From Mycoplasma sp. CAG:956 (GTDB taxonomy: Bacteria; Bacillota_I; Bacilli_A; RF39; UBA660), in NCBI GenBank assembly GCA_000433475.1, contig HF993101.1:1-64000 (forward strand): a DNA stretch of 64,000 nt, read 5' to 3'. The position numbers and the translations under genes were made by a program. Under the pieces are notes generated by a model that saw only the letters and a list, made by a program, of their open reading frames with translations, searched no databases and was not told the DNA's origin. Numbering within the stretch: position 1 is the first letter of the stretch; each line of letters opens with the position of its first letter. Below, one piece after another: positions 1 to 8,565 of this stretch.

Positions 1-2
1 GT

Positions 3-29
3 TTTCATAGAGTTTTATGCTCTATGAAA
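3..29. repeat. Palindromic recombination-like site (copy 1)
   Basis: Ten-base arms TTTCATAGAG and CTCTATGAAA flank a 7-base spacer TTTTATG. The arms are identical to those of two sites at 18087-18113 and 18351-18377; only the spacer differs. The site lies about 85 bp upstream of a surface-protein gene, as the 18351 copy does, and the bases just downstream (AGTATAAAG versus AGTGTAAAG) are also alike. No T-tract follows, so it is not a plain terminator. Any partner site would lie left of the window. Confidence 0.6.
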
Positions 30-113
30 AGTATAAAGCTTTTGTAAATATATTATTCAACAAAATATTTTTATTCTTAAGGTTATTATTGTAGTAAGGA
101 TATTTAGTAGGAT

Positions 114-398
114 ATGAAAAAGTTTGATAAAAATAAGTATTTAAAAAAATCAAAATTACATAGATGGTGGCAAAATTATTCAAAATATTTTTATATAGGT
201 ATACCTTATGTATTATGTTTAGTTTTAGGCTATCAATATGGAAAAAGTTCTTATGAAAGTATGACTATGGTATTCAAAAATAATCATTATGTAATAGGAA
301 ATTTAACTTATGGAATATATGCTTTTGTAGAAGATACTAATAATATAAATAATGGATATCCTATACTTAAATGGCAAACCGAAAGAGAGAATAACTAG
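114..398 (+). CDS. Short membrane protein carrying the N-terminal module of the surface-protein family
   Basis: A 94-residue protein with a lysine-rich start (MKKFDKNKYLKK), one membrane segment at about residues 26-44 and a short outside part. The first ~45 residues closely match the N-termini of the larger proteins at 18476 and 62899 (Lys-rich start, YF/YV-x-GIP-xVLC hydrophobic segment). It stops only 2 nt before the next gene, which has its own membrane anchor and continues with the outer part of the same family, so the pair may be translationally coupled. It could be a genuine small protein, or the front of a family member that was split or recombined. No enzymatic motif is visible. Confidence 0.7.
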   Translation: MKKFDKNKYLKKSKLHRWWQNYSKYFYIGIPYVLCLVLGYQYGKSSYESMTMVFKNNHYVIGNLTYGIYAFVEDTNNINNGYPILKWQTERENN

Positions 399-399
399 T

Positions 400-1497
400 A
401 TGAAGAAAAAGAGTATGTTAATAATTGTTTTAATTCTTACTTTTGTTGTTTCAATATTTATGTTTAATAAAAATCATGAACTTGTGGATAAAGAATCTTT
501 AGCAGTTTTTATAGATGATGTTAAAACAGATAGCTTTCCTTCTAAAGGAACTGTAACTTTTTTGAAGGCTGATTGTGATAATAATGCTACTATTGAATGG
601 GATAAAGATTCTTGGGGATTATTTGCTTCTAATTTAACTAAAAAGACTAAGTGTAATCTTTATTTTAAAAATTTAGAAAGTATAAATGATAAACTAAATG
701 ATTTAGTTAAAAGTGATAAAACGAATATAGCAAGTGATGATCCTGATGGAAATATAAGATATATAGGAGCTAGTCCTAGTAATTATGTTTATTTTAATTG
801 TAGCGATTATCATAATCAAACTAGTGATACTTGTGAAATCTGGCGGATTATAGGACTTTTTAAAAATATAAATAAAGAAGATGGTACTAAAGAAGATTTA
901 GTTAAAATAATAAAAGATGATAGTATTGGCAGTGTAGCTTGGGATACAAATAATTCTAATATATGGGCAAATGCTTCTTTAAAAAGTAGTTTTAATAGTG
1001 GAATTTATTATAATAAAACATTAAAAAATGATACTACTAGAAACATGATAGAAAGTGTTGTCTGGAAATTAGGAAGTACTACTTCATTTATTGGTGATAG
1101 TGATGGTAATCCTAGTAGTCTTTATTCTGCTGAGAGAAATTCTAGTAATTCTAATAATTGGACAGGTAAGATTGCTCTAATGTATCCAAGTGATTATGGG
1201 TATGCTGTTGGTGGTTCTGATAGAGAAACTTGTCTTTCTAAGTCTTTATATAATTGGAGTAGTATGCCTAAGTGTTATAATAATAATTATTTATATAAAG
1301 CTACTATTTATCAATGGACTTTAATGACTAATAATTTAACTGGAAGCTATGTTTATGCTGTAAAATCTAATGGTGGTTTTAATTATGGTAATGCTTATTC
1401 TACTGATGATGCTAGACCTAGTCTTTTTCTAAAATCTAGTATTATTATTAATAGTGGTGATGGTTCAAGGACAAAGCCTTATCAACTTTCTTTCTAA
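400..1497 (+). CDS. Anchored cell-surface protein, WRIIGLF-type module
   Basis: The start was set at ATG 400 because an AAAGAGAG ribosome site precedes it and the protein then opens with a signal-anchor (MKKKSMLIIVLILTFVV). The upstream in-frame extension would overlap the previous gene. The 365-residue product has a short family segment ending KTKCNLYF. Next comes a Ser/Asn/Tyr-rich module with the landmarks DDPDGNIRYIGA, NYVYFNCSDY, WRIIGLF and DGTKEDLVKI, ending in SLFLKSSIII...GTKPYQL-like residues. The same landmarks occur in the protein at 18476. Scattered cysteines (SDTCEIW, TCLSK, KCYNN) suggest extracellular disulfides. The function is unknown; I infer a surface adhesin-like or structural protein. 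A strong terminator follows. Confidence 0.85.
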   Translation: MKKKSMLIIVLILTFVVSIFMFNKNHELVDKESLAVFIDDVKTDSFPSKGTVTFLKADCDNNATIEWDKDSWGLFASNLTKKTKCNLYFKNLESINDKLNDLVKSDKTNIASDDPDGNIRYIGASPSNYVYFNCSDYHNQTSDTCEIWRIIGLFKNINKEDGTKEDLVKIIKDDSIGSVAWDTNNSNIWANASLKSSFNSGIYYNKTLKNDTTRNMIESVVWKLGSTTSFIGDSDGNPSSLYSAERNSSNSNNWTGKIALMYPSDYGYAVGGSDRETCLSKSLYNWSSMPKCYNNNYLYKATIYQWTLMTNNLTGSYVYAVKSNGGFNYGNAYSTDDARPSLFLKSSIIINSGDGSRTKPYQLSF

Positions 1498-1500
1498 TTT

Positions 1501-1542
1501 AAAAGTGATTATTAATATTATTTATTTTTAATCACTTTTTTT
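1501..1542 (+). terminator. Rho-independent terminator of the first surface-protein genes
   Basis: The 11-bp stem AAAAGTGATTA / TAATCACTTTT encloses an AT-rich loop and is followed by a T-tract. Confidence 0.85.
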
Positions 1543-1550
1543 AGTTCTTG

Positions 1551-1579
1551 TTGACACTATAAGAAAACTATTGTATAGT
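1551..1579 (+). promoter_or_regulatory. Sigma-A type promoter for the muramidase gene
   Basis: A perfect -35 TTGACA and a -10 TATAGT are separated by 17 bp, 54 bp before the start codon of the gene at 1633. A strong GGGGGAAA-type ribosome site precedes that start. Confidence 0.8.
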
Positions 1580-1632
1580 AACTAATCAAGAAACGGACGT
1601 TATAATTATATGCGTTAATAGGGGGAAATAAT

Positions 1633-3651
1633 ATGGAGTCTTATGAATATGGTTATGATAAAAATGAAAAAAGAAAAATGATTTTAGCAAGTATTTTGGA
1701 TATGGTTAATGGTGGGGCATTAATTGCAGGGCCACTCTTAACAGCAAATAGGAGCATATGCGATTGGGTTGATAGCCTATATCATAGAGGTGATACTGAA
1801 AATACTTATGGTTATGATAAGAAACCAATAATAAAAATAAATCAAAATAATTTTTATGTATTTAATATAAGTAATGCTACTGATTTAGTTTGTGCAGATA
1901 CTTATGCTAGTTTTTTGGATAAAAAGGCAAATGATAATACAAATAGTAATGTATCTTATGCGGTTGTTTTACATACTAAAGCTTGTACATTGGGAGAAAT
2001 ATATAAAGATATTGATATGATTCAAGCTTTTTTAGCAAGACATCAAGTAGAATTACCGGTTTATTTATCTATTGATGAATTAATGGAAAATAAAAAGTTA
2101 GATACAAAACAAAAAGAAGAATTAGTAAGTGCTTTTATTAAAAAGTTTGATATGTCAAAAGGTTATTTAGGAATTAGTGGTAAAGATTCCAATTTAGTAA
2201 AATTTAATGAATATGTTATGGATATTACGGATTATGATACTTATGTAATTCAAGACTCAGAAGAAATAAAATATACTGGTAGTCATAATATGATAAAATA
2301 CTTAGATGGTTCAATAACAGCTTCTGATTGGTTAGCTAATTCTATTGCTAGTAAACAATTAAATAAGAGTGAAAATTTAGTTTATTCAGCGGTATATACA
2401 ATTCAAGATAATGAAGATATTAATTCGGTTGCTCTTAAGTTTGGTTTAAGTGTTAATGATTTAAAAAAATATAATAATATAAAATTTAAAACTCCAAAAT
2501 CTGGAGATAAAATTTTAATTCCTAATCTTTATGTAACAGTTGATCCAAAAACTAATGATAGAGCATTTACTTATGCAGTTGCCTCTGGTATTGATATTAG
2601 TTTATTTCAAGGTATAACTGATTGGAATGTAATATCTAAGACATCTGACTTTGTTATTTTAAGGGCTTCTAGTGCTTGTCTTTCTAAGGATGATGCCAGT
2701 TTAGCTCCTAAGTTAGTAGAGGTTAACAATTTAAACAAACCATTTGGACTTTATTTTTGTATTGAAGGAAATACTGTTCTTGCTACTGATGCATTTGAAG
2801 CTAGATTTAGAGCTAATATAGCTAATTTTGAAGCTATTTGTAATGCTAATGGTATTAATATTAATAAAGATAATATTCCATTATTTATTGATTTTGAAAG
2901 GTTTGAAGCTAATACTGATCATTTAGAAATAATGCGTAGTGCAGTTCGTGTTGCAAATGAATTAGGATATAGTAAAGTTGGTCTTTATGCTAACTCATCG
3001 ACAACTAAAAGAATAAGTCAAGAATATCAAAGTAAAGGTACTTCCTTAGCTAATGAAAATACTATTTTATGGTTGGCTGGAGGTCCTAATTATTTGACTA
3101 GTAGTTACGTTGAAGCTAAGAGAGCAGAAAGAAATGAAGAAAATCAAGAAAGAAAAGCTAATAATGAATCTACTATCGATACTCCATTAGGTCAAGAAAT
3201 TGGTTTTGCTATTGAAGATTTAGAAGAACAAGAGAATACTTCATTTGAGGGAGTTATTCCAGCAATTAGACAAGTTGGCAACTATGTTAATAATACCGGT
3301 GCTGCTAATAGTGATGGTGTTGCTGATTATAACTATTTATATAGTGATAATCTATTTGGAAATGATGCTTTTGGAGAAACACCAGATAGCAATCCTAATA
3401 CTATCGAATCAACCATTAAAAGTGTAGATGATTATCGCAATGTTACTAATTTATTGCCATCAGTTTTAGCTCATCCCGATGGTGCCTTATTAGGGGCAAT
3501 CACATCATATGTTTTTCTACTATGGACAAAACAAAGATTTAGTAAGTTTTTTAAAAAACGCGATTTAATTGCACCATCAACAGTTGTAGCAAGAGAAACT
3601 ATTAAATTAGCTAAGCATACTGGTGCTGCTTTAAAAAGAGCTAGAAGATAA
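1633..3651 (+). CDS. LysM and GH25 (muramidase-like) protein with C-terminal membrane segment
   Basis: A 672-residue protein. A LysM domain spans about residues 255-298 (YTIQDNEDINSVALKF... ILIP). A glycoside hydrolase family 25 domain runs from about 318 to 560, with the family opening GIDISLFQG (Asp321) and the catalytic strand FIDFE (Asp420, Glu422). This indicates cleavage of the peptidoglycan N-acetylmuramyl bond. Residues ~70-240 look like a second, degraded GH25-like barrel (AVVLHTKA, PVYLSIDE, GYLGISG) without the D-x-E pair. Near the C-terminus a hydrophobic helix (619-635) is followed by a very basic tail, so the enzyme is probably membrane-tethered. No classical signal peptide is seen. 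The gene stands alone between a good promoter and a terminator. Confidence 0.88.
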   Translation: MESYEYGYDKNEKRKMILASILDMVNGGALIAGPLLTANRSICDWVDSLYHRGDTENTYGYDKKPIIKINQNNFYVFNISNATDLVCADTYASFLDKKANDNTNSNVSYAVVLHTKACTLGEIYKDIDMIQAFLARHQVELPVYLSIDELMENKKLDTKQKEELVSAFIKKFDMSKGYLGISGKDSNLVKFNEYVMDITDYDTYVIQDSEEIKYTGSHNMIKYLDGSITASDWLANSIASKQLNKSENLVYSAVYTIQDNEDINSVALKFGLSVNDLKKYNNIKFKTPKSGDKILIPNLYVTVDPKTNDRAFTYAVASGIDISLFQGITDWNVISKTSDFVILRASSACLSKDDASLAPKLVEVNNLNKPFGLYFCIEGNTVLATDAFEARFRANIANFEAICNANGININKDNIPLFIDFERFEANTDHLEIMRSAVRVANELGYSKVGLYANSSTTKRISQEYQSKGTSLANENTILWLAGGPNYLTSSYVEAKRAERNEENQERKANNESTIDTPLGQEIGFAIEDLEEQENTSFEGVIPAIRQVGNYVNNTGAANSDGVADYNYLYSDNLFGNDAFGETPDSNPNTIESTIKSVDDYRNVTNLLPSVLAHPDGALLGAITSYVFLLWTKQRFSKFFKKRDLIAPSTVVARETIKLAKHTGAALKRARR

Positions 3652-3653
3652 TT

Positions 3654-3681
3654 AGAGTTTAGAAAGTTAAACTCTTTTTTC
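3654..3681 (+). terminator. Rho-independent terminator
   Basis: The stem AGAGTTTA / TAAACTCT is followed by six T directly after the muramidase stop codon. Confidence 0.85.
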
Positions 3682-3734
3682 TTGTTAAATTTAAAAATTA
3701 ATTGTAAAATAATGAATAAATTTTGGAGGTTTAT

Positions 3735-5279
3735 ATGGATTTTGATTATAATACGATGTATAGAGAATATTTTAAAATTTATGAAGATTGTAAACGTAAG
3801 TATAGTTTTGGAGAAATAAGTGAAAGTGAATTTAGAAAAATAGTAATTTCTGCTACTAATGATTCTTTAAAAGAAGATAATGTTTTAAATAATGGGACTT
3901 TTAAACTGATATTAAGATCTAATTTAGATAAGTTACTAAAAAAAGAAGTTATAGCAAAAATAAAAGATAATCAGTATTATTATTTAAATAATTATTTTAA
4001 TGGATTATATATAATTGGTCAAAGCTATGATAAGTTTTTAATGATTTTAGAGGCAATAATTAAGTTTTTAAATACTTATGAAGTTAAAATGACTGGGGAT
4101 ACAGCTTCTAAATTAATAGAAAATAATATTAATGTTAATTATATTATTAGGTATGTATATTCTTATAATTTTCGTTTAAGACATACTAAATTATTTAAAG
4201 ATTATAATATTAATATGTTACTTTTATATTATGGGTTAAACCATAAAACTTTAATATCAGAAGAGCAATCTATAGTTATAAATGATGATACTATAATTGA
4301 TAATAAGCCTATAAAAGAAAAGAAGAAAAGAACTAATACCAACCGATTTAAAGATGGACAAGTACAAGAAAGAAATCAAACAATTAGAAAGATAAATAAG
4401 AGTATATATTATATTTTTAATGAGTATACACATGAAGAGGTTAATAATGCTTATAATTGTTTAAGTGAAGATAATAAGAATGTTTTAAATAAGTTTTATA
4501 ATGCTTATTTAGAACCAACTAATTGGGATTTGCTTACAGGAAGTTATGCAGCCGAGATATATAGGATTTTATATATAAATATGGATCTTATTTTAAAAAG
4601 AAATAGAGGACTTGTTAGTCATAAAAAAAACTTATATTTTAGGTATCCAACTTATTCTAAAGAAGAAATAAAAACGGTTATAGAAAATCTACCATTTGAT
4701 ATGCAGGCATTAATTGGTATCCGTTTTGATATAAATGGTAATTATAAATCTGGTAAAATAACTAAGGAAGTATATAATAAAATTAAGGCTATAACAACTG
4801 GTATTATTCCTAGAAGATTAAAAAAGTTAAGAATAAGTAGATTAATAAATTTTTTAAGTTTATATTACTATAATAGTTATAAAAATGAGCAAATAGAAGA
4901 AGTATTACTTTTCTTAGGTGGTACTTATCAAAATAATTTATATCAATCTTTAGAATTTAGGGATTATATGGGTAATGTTAAAGATGATAAACTTTTTAAG
5001 AAATGTATAGCTATATTTGATATGCATATAAGAAGAACTGATAAAAGAGATATTATTATTAATCAAATAAAAAGTTCTTATGAGAATGTTTCTGATGAAT
5101 TAGTTAAAGTACTATTAATGAAGATGGGATACTTTGATGGAAAATGTTATTCTAATATGGAAATAAGTGTGCGCTTGCATATTAGTTTAAAAGATGTTGA
5201 AGAGGATTTAAATATTTTAGAAAATATTGTTAAAGATTTAAGACGTAATGGTAAAAAACTTAAGAAAAAAAATAGTTAG
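3735..5279 (+). CDS. Unknown cytoplasmic protein with sigma-region-4-like C-terminal HTH
   Basis: The start is ATG 3735, preceded by TTTTGGAGGTTTAT, a strong ribosome site; a TTG 12 nt upstream is less likely. The 514-residue product is soluble, very rich in Tyr, Asn and Lys, and has no membrane segment. A basic linker (about residues 195-215) separates two helical halves. The last ~45 residues (NMEISVRLHISLKDVEEDL then a basic tail) read like the helix-turn-helix of sigma region 4, and LSEDNKNVLNKFYNAYL earlier is compatible with a sigma-like helical segment. I do not recognise the family. A DNA-binding or transcription role is only inferred. It converges on the tetR gene through a shared terminator. 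Confidence 0.8.
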   Translation: MDFDYNTMYREYFKIYEDCKRKYSFGEISESEFRKIVISATNDSLKEDNVLNNGTFKLILRSNLDKLLKKEVIAKIKDNQYYYLNNYFNGLYIIGQSYDKFLMILEAIIKFLNTYEVKMTGDTASKLIENNINVNYIIRYVYSYNFRLRHTKLFKDYNINMLLLYYGLNHKTLISEEQSIVINDDTIIDNKPIKEKKKRTNTNRFKDGQVQERNQTIRKINKSIYYIFNEYTHEEVNNAYNCLSEDNKNVLNKFYNAYLEPTNWDLLTGSYAAEIYRILYINMDLILKRNRGLVSHKKNLYFRYPTYSKEEIKTVIENLPFDMQALIGIRFDINGNYKSGKITKEVYNKIKAITTGIIPRRLKKLRISRLINFLSLYYYNSYKNEQIEEVLLFLGGTYQNNLYQSLEFRDYMGNVKDDKLFKKCIAIFDMHIRRTDKRDIIINQIKSSYENVSDELVKVLLMKMGYFDGKCYSNMEISVRLHISLKDVEEDLNILENIVKDLRRNGKKLKKKNS

Positions 5280-5315
5280 ATTACTTTTAATTTAAGTTAG
5301 TCTAGCTATTTTTTT
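5271..5315. terminator. Bidirectional terminator between convergent genes
   Basis: The stem AATAGTTAGA / TCTAGCTATT (one G-T pair) has a T-tract to the right and an A-tract to the left. It serves the plus-strand gene ending at 5279 and the minus-strand tetR ending at 5306. Confidence 0.75.
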
Positions 5316-5908
5316 AAAATATTGATGATTGTAGTAATAACGATATCTTCCATTTTTGAATAATCGAGGCTTTCATGTTTATGATAACATTCTTCATGGG
5401 CTAAATTATCAATTAAGTTAACAATTAGATGCATTTTTTCTTTTAAACCATTATCGTTGTAATCATTGTTTTTAAATAAAAGGTATAGTTTATTAGAAAA
5501 GGCTATTTCTTGTTTTTTAAATATGTTCTCAATATCTTTATCTAAGTGTTCCATAGCGGTTATTTCTTGATGGGCTTTGGAAGATGAGGTGTGTTGCTTT
5601 TTATTGGCATTAATTATTTTTTGAAAAAATTGATATAAATCATTTGGTAACTTGGCATTTTCATCGATTAAGGAAAAAATAGGAAACATAATATCTTCGG
5701 AGTATTTATTAATACCGGCAATAAATATTTCTTTCTTATCTTGGAAATATTGATAAATAATACCGGTAGAAACACCTGCATATTTAGCAATTTCTGGGGT
5801 ATTGGTTTTATAGTAACCATTGTTACATATAAGTTCAAAGCCTTTAGCAATTATTTTATCCCTTGTTTCAATCGATCTTTTTTGGGTAGGTATTCTTGTT
5901 ATAGCCAT
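5306..5908 (-). CDS. TetR/AcrR family transcriptional regulator
   Basis: A 200-residue regulator with the family's N-terminal HTH at residues 36-56 (TPEIAKYAGVSTGIIYQYFQDK), preceded by the usual first helix (TRDKIIAKGFELICNNGY). The C-terminal helical part is variable, as is normal for ligand-binding domains. A 27-bp inverted repeat sits 10 bp before the start codon and is a likely self-operator. The divergent neighbour is the relic of an ABC exporter, a common target of TetR repressors. If that is right, this regulator has outlived its target. The ligand cannot be inferred. Confidence 0.93.
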   Translation of the reverse strand: MAITRIPTQKRSIETRDKIIAKGFELICNNGYYKTNTPEIAKYAGVSTGIIYQYFQDKKEIFIAGINKYSEDIMFPIFSLIDENAKLPNDLYQFFQKIINANKKQHTSSSKAHQEITAMEHLDKDIENIFKKQEIAFSNKLYLLFKNNDYNDNGLKEKMHLIVNLIDNLAHEECYHKHESLDYSKMEDIVITTIINILKK

Positions 5909-5917
5909 ATAGTTTTC

Positions 5918-5944
5918 AAACAGTCTTTAAGTTTAAGATTGTTT
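5918..5944. promoter_or_regulatory. Candidate TetR operator
   Basis: Left arm AAACAGTCTTTAA and right arm TTTAAGATTGTTT match as an inverted repeat at 11 of 13 positions around one central base. The size and place, immediately upstream of the tetR start, fit a TetR-family operator. A second short palindrome (TATAATT-TT-AATTATA, 5960-5975) is nearby but could be chance in such AT-rich DNA. Confidence 0.5.
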
Positions 5945-6010
5945 TTCCTTTCTTAGTAATATAATTTTAATTATAAACCTTATTTATAAAATTAGCAAAT
6001 AATATGAAAG

Positions 6011-6295
6011 AAAATTCATGTTTTAATTATCAAGATTGCCGATAGAGTAATTCGTTTAAAAAATGGTAAAGTAGAATCTAATGAAATAAATAAAAAACTA
6101 AAGATTATTGATGAAATGGCATGGTAATATGTTAAAAATAAAAATTTTAAGAGACATCTTAAAACAAAAGAGTCAATTTATTACCATTATCTTAATTTTT
6201 ACGGCTAAGAAAGTGGTAATGGTGATGATTTCTTTGCTTGTTGGAACGAAGAAGATTTTAATGCTTATATGACTTTATATAAATTAGATGAATAG
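6011..6295 (+). pseudogene. Relic of an ABC exporter (ATPase tail and permease start)
   Basis: Reading 6011-6127 gives the typical end of an ABC ATPase (IADRVIRLKNGKVE then a stop). From ATG 6129 a permease-like start follows (MLKIKILRDILKQKSQFITI, as in FtsX/MacB-type permeases). After about 25 residues the frame is lost. Another frame from 6209 (ESGNGDDFF...NEEDFNAYM) continues for 28 codons to a stop at 6293. The rest of both proteins is missing, so at least two deletions have occurred. The position beside tetR suggests a regulated multidrug or peptide exporter that has been lost. Confidence 0.7.
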
Positions 6296-6327
6296 TAATA
6301 ATTATAAAAAAATTATTGCTTTTTTTC
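6294..6327 (+). terminator. Rho-independent terminator after the ABC relic
   Basis: The stem AGTAATAATT / AATTATTGCT (one G-T pair) is followed by a run of T. Confidence 0.7.
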
Positions 6328-6394
6328 TTGTTTTTAAATATTAAATATGTTATTTTGGTGCTAGAAAGTTTATTGTTAAAAATTGGTAAAATTT

Positions 6395-7473
6395 ATGAAA
6401 AAATTTAGAATTTATATATTTACTTTATTATATATTTTAAGCTTTGGTGTATTTATAGAGGTTAGTGCCTCTGGTAATCCTTATAAAAGTACTGGACCTT
6501 ATGGGATTAATTGCACTTGGTATACTTGGGATAAAGTTAAAAATATTAAAGGAGTATCATTACCAACTTGGGGTAATGCTAAGACTTGGTATAACTCAGC
6601 TAAAGGTGCTGGTTTTAAGGTTGGAAGTGAGCCAAAAGAAATTCTATCGTTGTTGGAAATATTACGGAATATGGGCATGTTGCTTATGTGAAAAAAGTAA
6701 GTGGTAGCTATATATATGTTTGGGATTCTGATAAGTATTGTATTAATGAAGATGACCCGGATTTTATAGAATGTGATAACAATTCTTATGATGAGGCCAG
6801 TCAGGCAGCTTGTAGAAAGAATGCTAAAAGAGCAGCTTGTAAATTAGAAACTAGTATTTATACTATTGATTATAAGACTATTGGTTTTATATATTTAGAT
6901 GAAGTACCTAGTAATGCCAATCAAAATGATAGTAGTAATAAACAAAATAACAATAATGGTGATAAATAAACTAATCAAGATTCTAAAAATAATCAAAATA
7001 ATGAGGTGAAAAAGGAAGAACAAGAAGCCGTTAAATCAGATAATAATTATTTACAAGAAATTATTTTAAGTAATGGTAGTCTTGATTTTAATAAAAATAT
7101 ACTTGATTATAATGTTACTGTTGAAAATGAAGTTGATGAGTTAGAAATAAATGTTAAGACAGAAGACAGTAAGGCTCTAGTTGTTGGTAATGGTATATAT
7201 AAAATAGAAGTTGGCAGTAATCTAATAAAGTTGGATGTAACCGCTGAAAACGGCAATATTAAAGAATATACCTTTAATGTTTTAAGAAAAGAAAATGATA
7301 AAGAAGACATTGCTTGGGATGAGAGTCAAGATAATGAGTTTAAAGAAAATAATGGAAATATAAATTTGAATTTAACGAAATATTTAGTAATAGCATTGGG
7401 AGCATCAGTTTTACTAATTATCTTAGGTGTACTTTGGTTTAAAAAGAATAAAAAAGAAAATAGTGATAAATAA
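6395..7473 (+). pseudogene. Broken CHAP-domain cell-wall amidase with cadherin-like domain
   Basis: From ATG 6395 a signal peptide (MKKFRIYIFTLLYILSFGVF...SASG) is followed by a CHAP domain with its catalytic Cys in GINCTWYTW. At about 6635-6645 (an A-rich run, CCAAAAGAAAT) the frame shifts by one base. The CHAP domain continues in the next frame with NSIVVVGN and the catalytic His in YGHVAYV. That frame then meets a TAA at 6967 but stays open beyond it, without shifting, through a cadherin-like beta-sandwich (PF12733 type; LQEIILSNGSLDF... KEYTFNVLR) and a C-terminal membrane anchor to 7473. One frameshift plus one nonsense codon in an otherwise complete gene indicates recent inactivation, unless the frameshift is an assembly error. 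Confidence 0.8.
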
Positions 7474-7513
7474 ATATTTATGAAATTAAATATGTAAACT
7501 CACTATTTTTTTC

Positions 7514-7542
7514 TTGTTATTTAAAATTTATTATGTTATCTT
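7514..7542 (+). promoter_or_regulatory. Probable promoter of the bsh operon
   Basis: TTGTTA and TATCTT are 17 bp apart, 34 bp upstream of the start codon at 7576. The -10 is a weak match. Confidence 0.4.
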
Positions 7543-7575
7543 GAAAGTGTAAATAACAAGAAAGTAGGTAAAAAT

Positions 7576-8550
7576 ATGTGTACATCAATAACTTATAAAA
7601 CTAAAGATTTTTATTTTGGAAGAACCTTGGATTATGAATTTTCTTATGGCGAAGAAGTAACCATAACTCCTAAGAATTATCCCTTTAAATTTAGAAATGG
7701 TAATATTTTAAGTAGGCATTATGCTCTTATAGGAATGGCCCATATTGCTAATGATTATCCCTTGTATTATGAGGCCGTAAATGAGCAGGGATTAGGTATG
7801 GCAGGTCTGAACTTTTTCGGTAATGCTGTATATAACGAAGAAAAAAAGGATAAAGATAATATTTGTCAATTTGAACTTATCCCTTGGATTTTAGGAAAAT
7901 GTGCAAGTGTTAATGAGGCAAAAATTTTACTAGAAAATATTAATATTACGAAAGAAACTTTTAGTAGTAATTATCCAGTATCACCATTACATTGGCTAAT
8001 TGCCGATAGTAAGGAATGTCTAGTTATCGAATCAGTTAAGGAAGGCTTAAAAATATATGATAATCCCGTAGGAGTTATGACCAATAATCCAACTTTTGAT
8101 AAACAATTATTTAATTTAAATAATTATAGACATTTGTCTAATGAAGAATTACCGAGTACTTTTAGTGATAATTTAAACCTAACAAGTTATAGTAGAGGTT
8201 TAGGAGGACTTGGCATTCCGGGAGATGTATCTAGTATGTCTAGATTCGTTCGAGCATCTTTTGTTAAATTAAATTCAGTAAGTAGTGCTGATGAAACATC
8301 AAGTGTAAACCAATTCTTTCATATTATCAACTCTGTTGAACAAGTAAGAGGATGTTGTAAATTAAAAGAAAATACTTATGAAATAACTATTTATAGTAGT
8401 TGTTGTAATGCCTCAGAGGGAATTTATTATTATACAACTTATAATAATCATCAAATTAATAGAATTGATATGCATAAAGAAAATTTAGAGGAAGATAAAT
8501 TAATATCTTATGCTTTAAATGATAGTGAAAATATTAAATTAGTTAATTAG
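7576..8550 (+). CDS. bsh: Choloylglycine (bile salt) hydrolase family enzyme
   Basis: A 324-residue Ntn-hydrolase. It starts Met-Cys-Thr, so removal of Met exposes Cys2 as the N-terminal nucleophile. Other family landmarks are in place: FGRTLDYE (Arg16, Asp19), VMTNNPTF (Asn170/Asn171) and GDVSSMSRFVRASF (Arg223). GLNFFGN has Asn79 where bile salt hydrolases usually have Asn and penicillin V acylases often have Tyr. This favours deconjugation of glyco- or tauro-bile salts in the cytoplasm, though substrate preference is not certain. The GTAGGTAAAA ribosome site is close upstream. Two further genes follow at 15- and 21-nt gaps and are probably co-transcribed. Confidence 0.92.
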   Translation: MCTSITYKTKDFYFGRTLDYEFSYGEEVTITPKNYPFKFRNGNILSRHYALIGMAHIANDYPLYYEAVNEQGLGMAGLNFFGNAVYNEEKKDKDNICQFELIPWILGKCASVNEAKILLENINITKETFSSNYPVSPLHWLIADSKECLVIESVKEGLKIYDNPVGVMTNNPTFDKQLFNLNNYRHLSNEELPSTFSDNLNLTSYSRGLGGLGIPGDVSSMSRFVRASFVKLNSVSSADETSSVNQFFHIINSVEQVRGCCKLKENTYEITIYSSCCNASEGIYYYTTYNNHQINRIDMHKENLEEDKLISYALNDSENIKLVN

Positions 8551-8565
8551 AAAAGGAAATTTAAA

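Noticed and set aside
5960..5975. TATAATT-TT-AATTATA palindrome as a second TetR operator
   Set aside because: Short A/T-only palindromes are expected by chance in this genome; the 13-bp-armed repeat at 5918-5944 is the better candidate.
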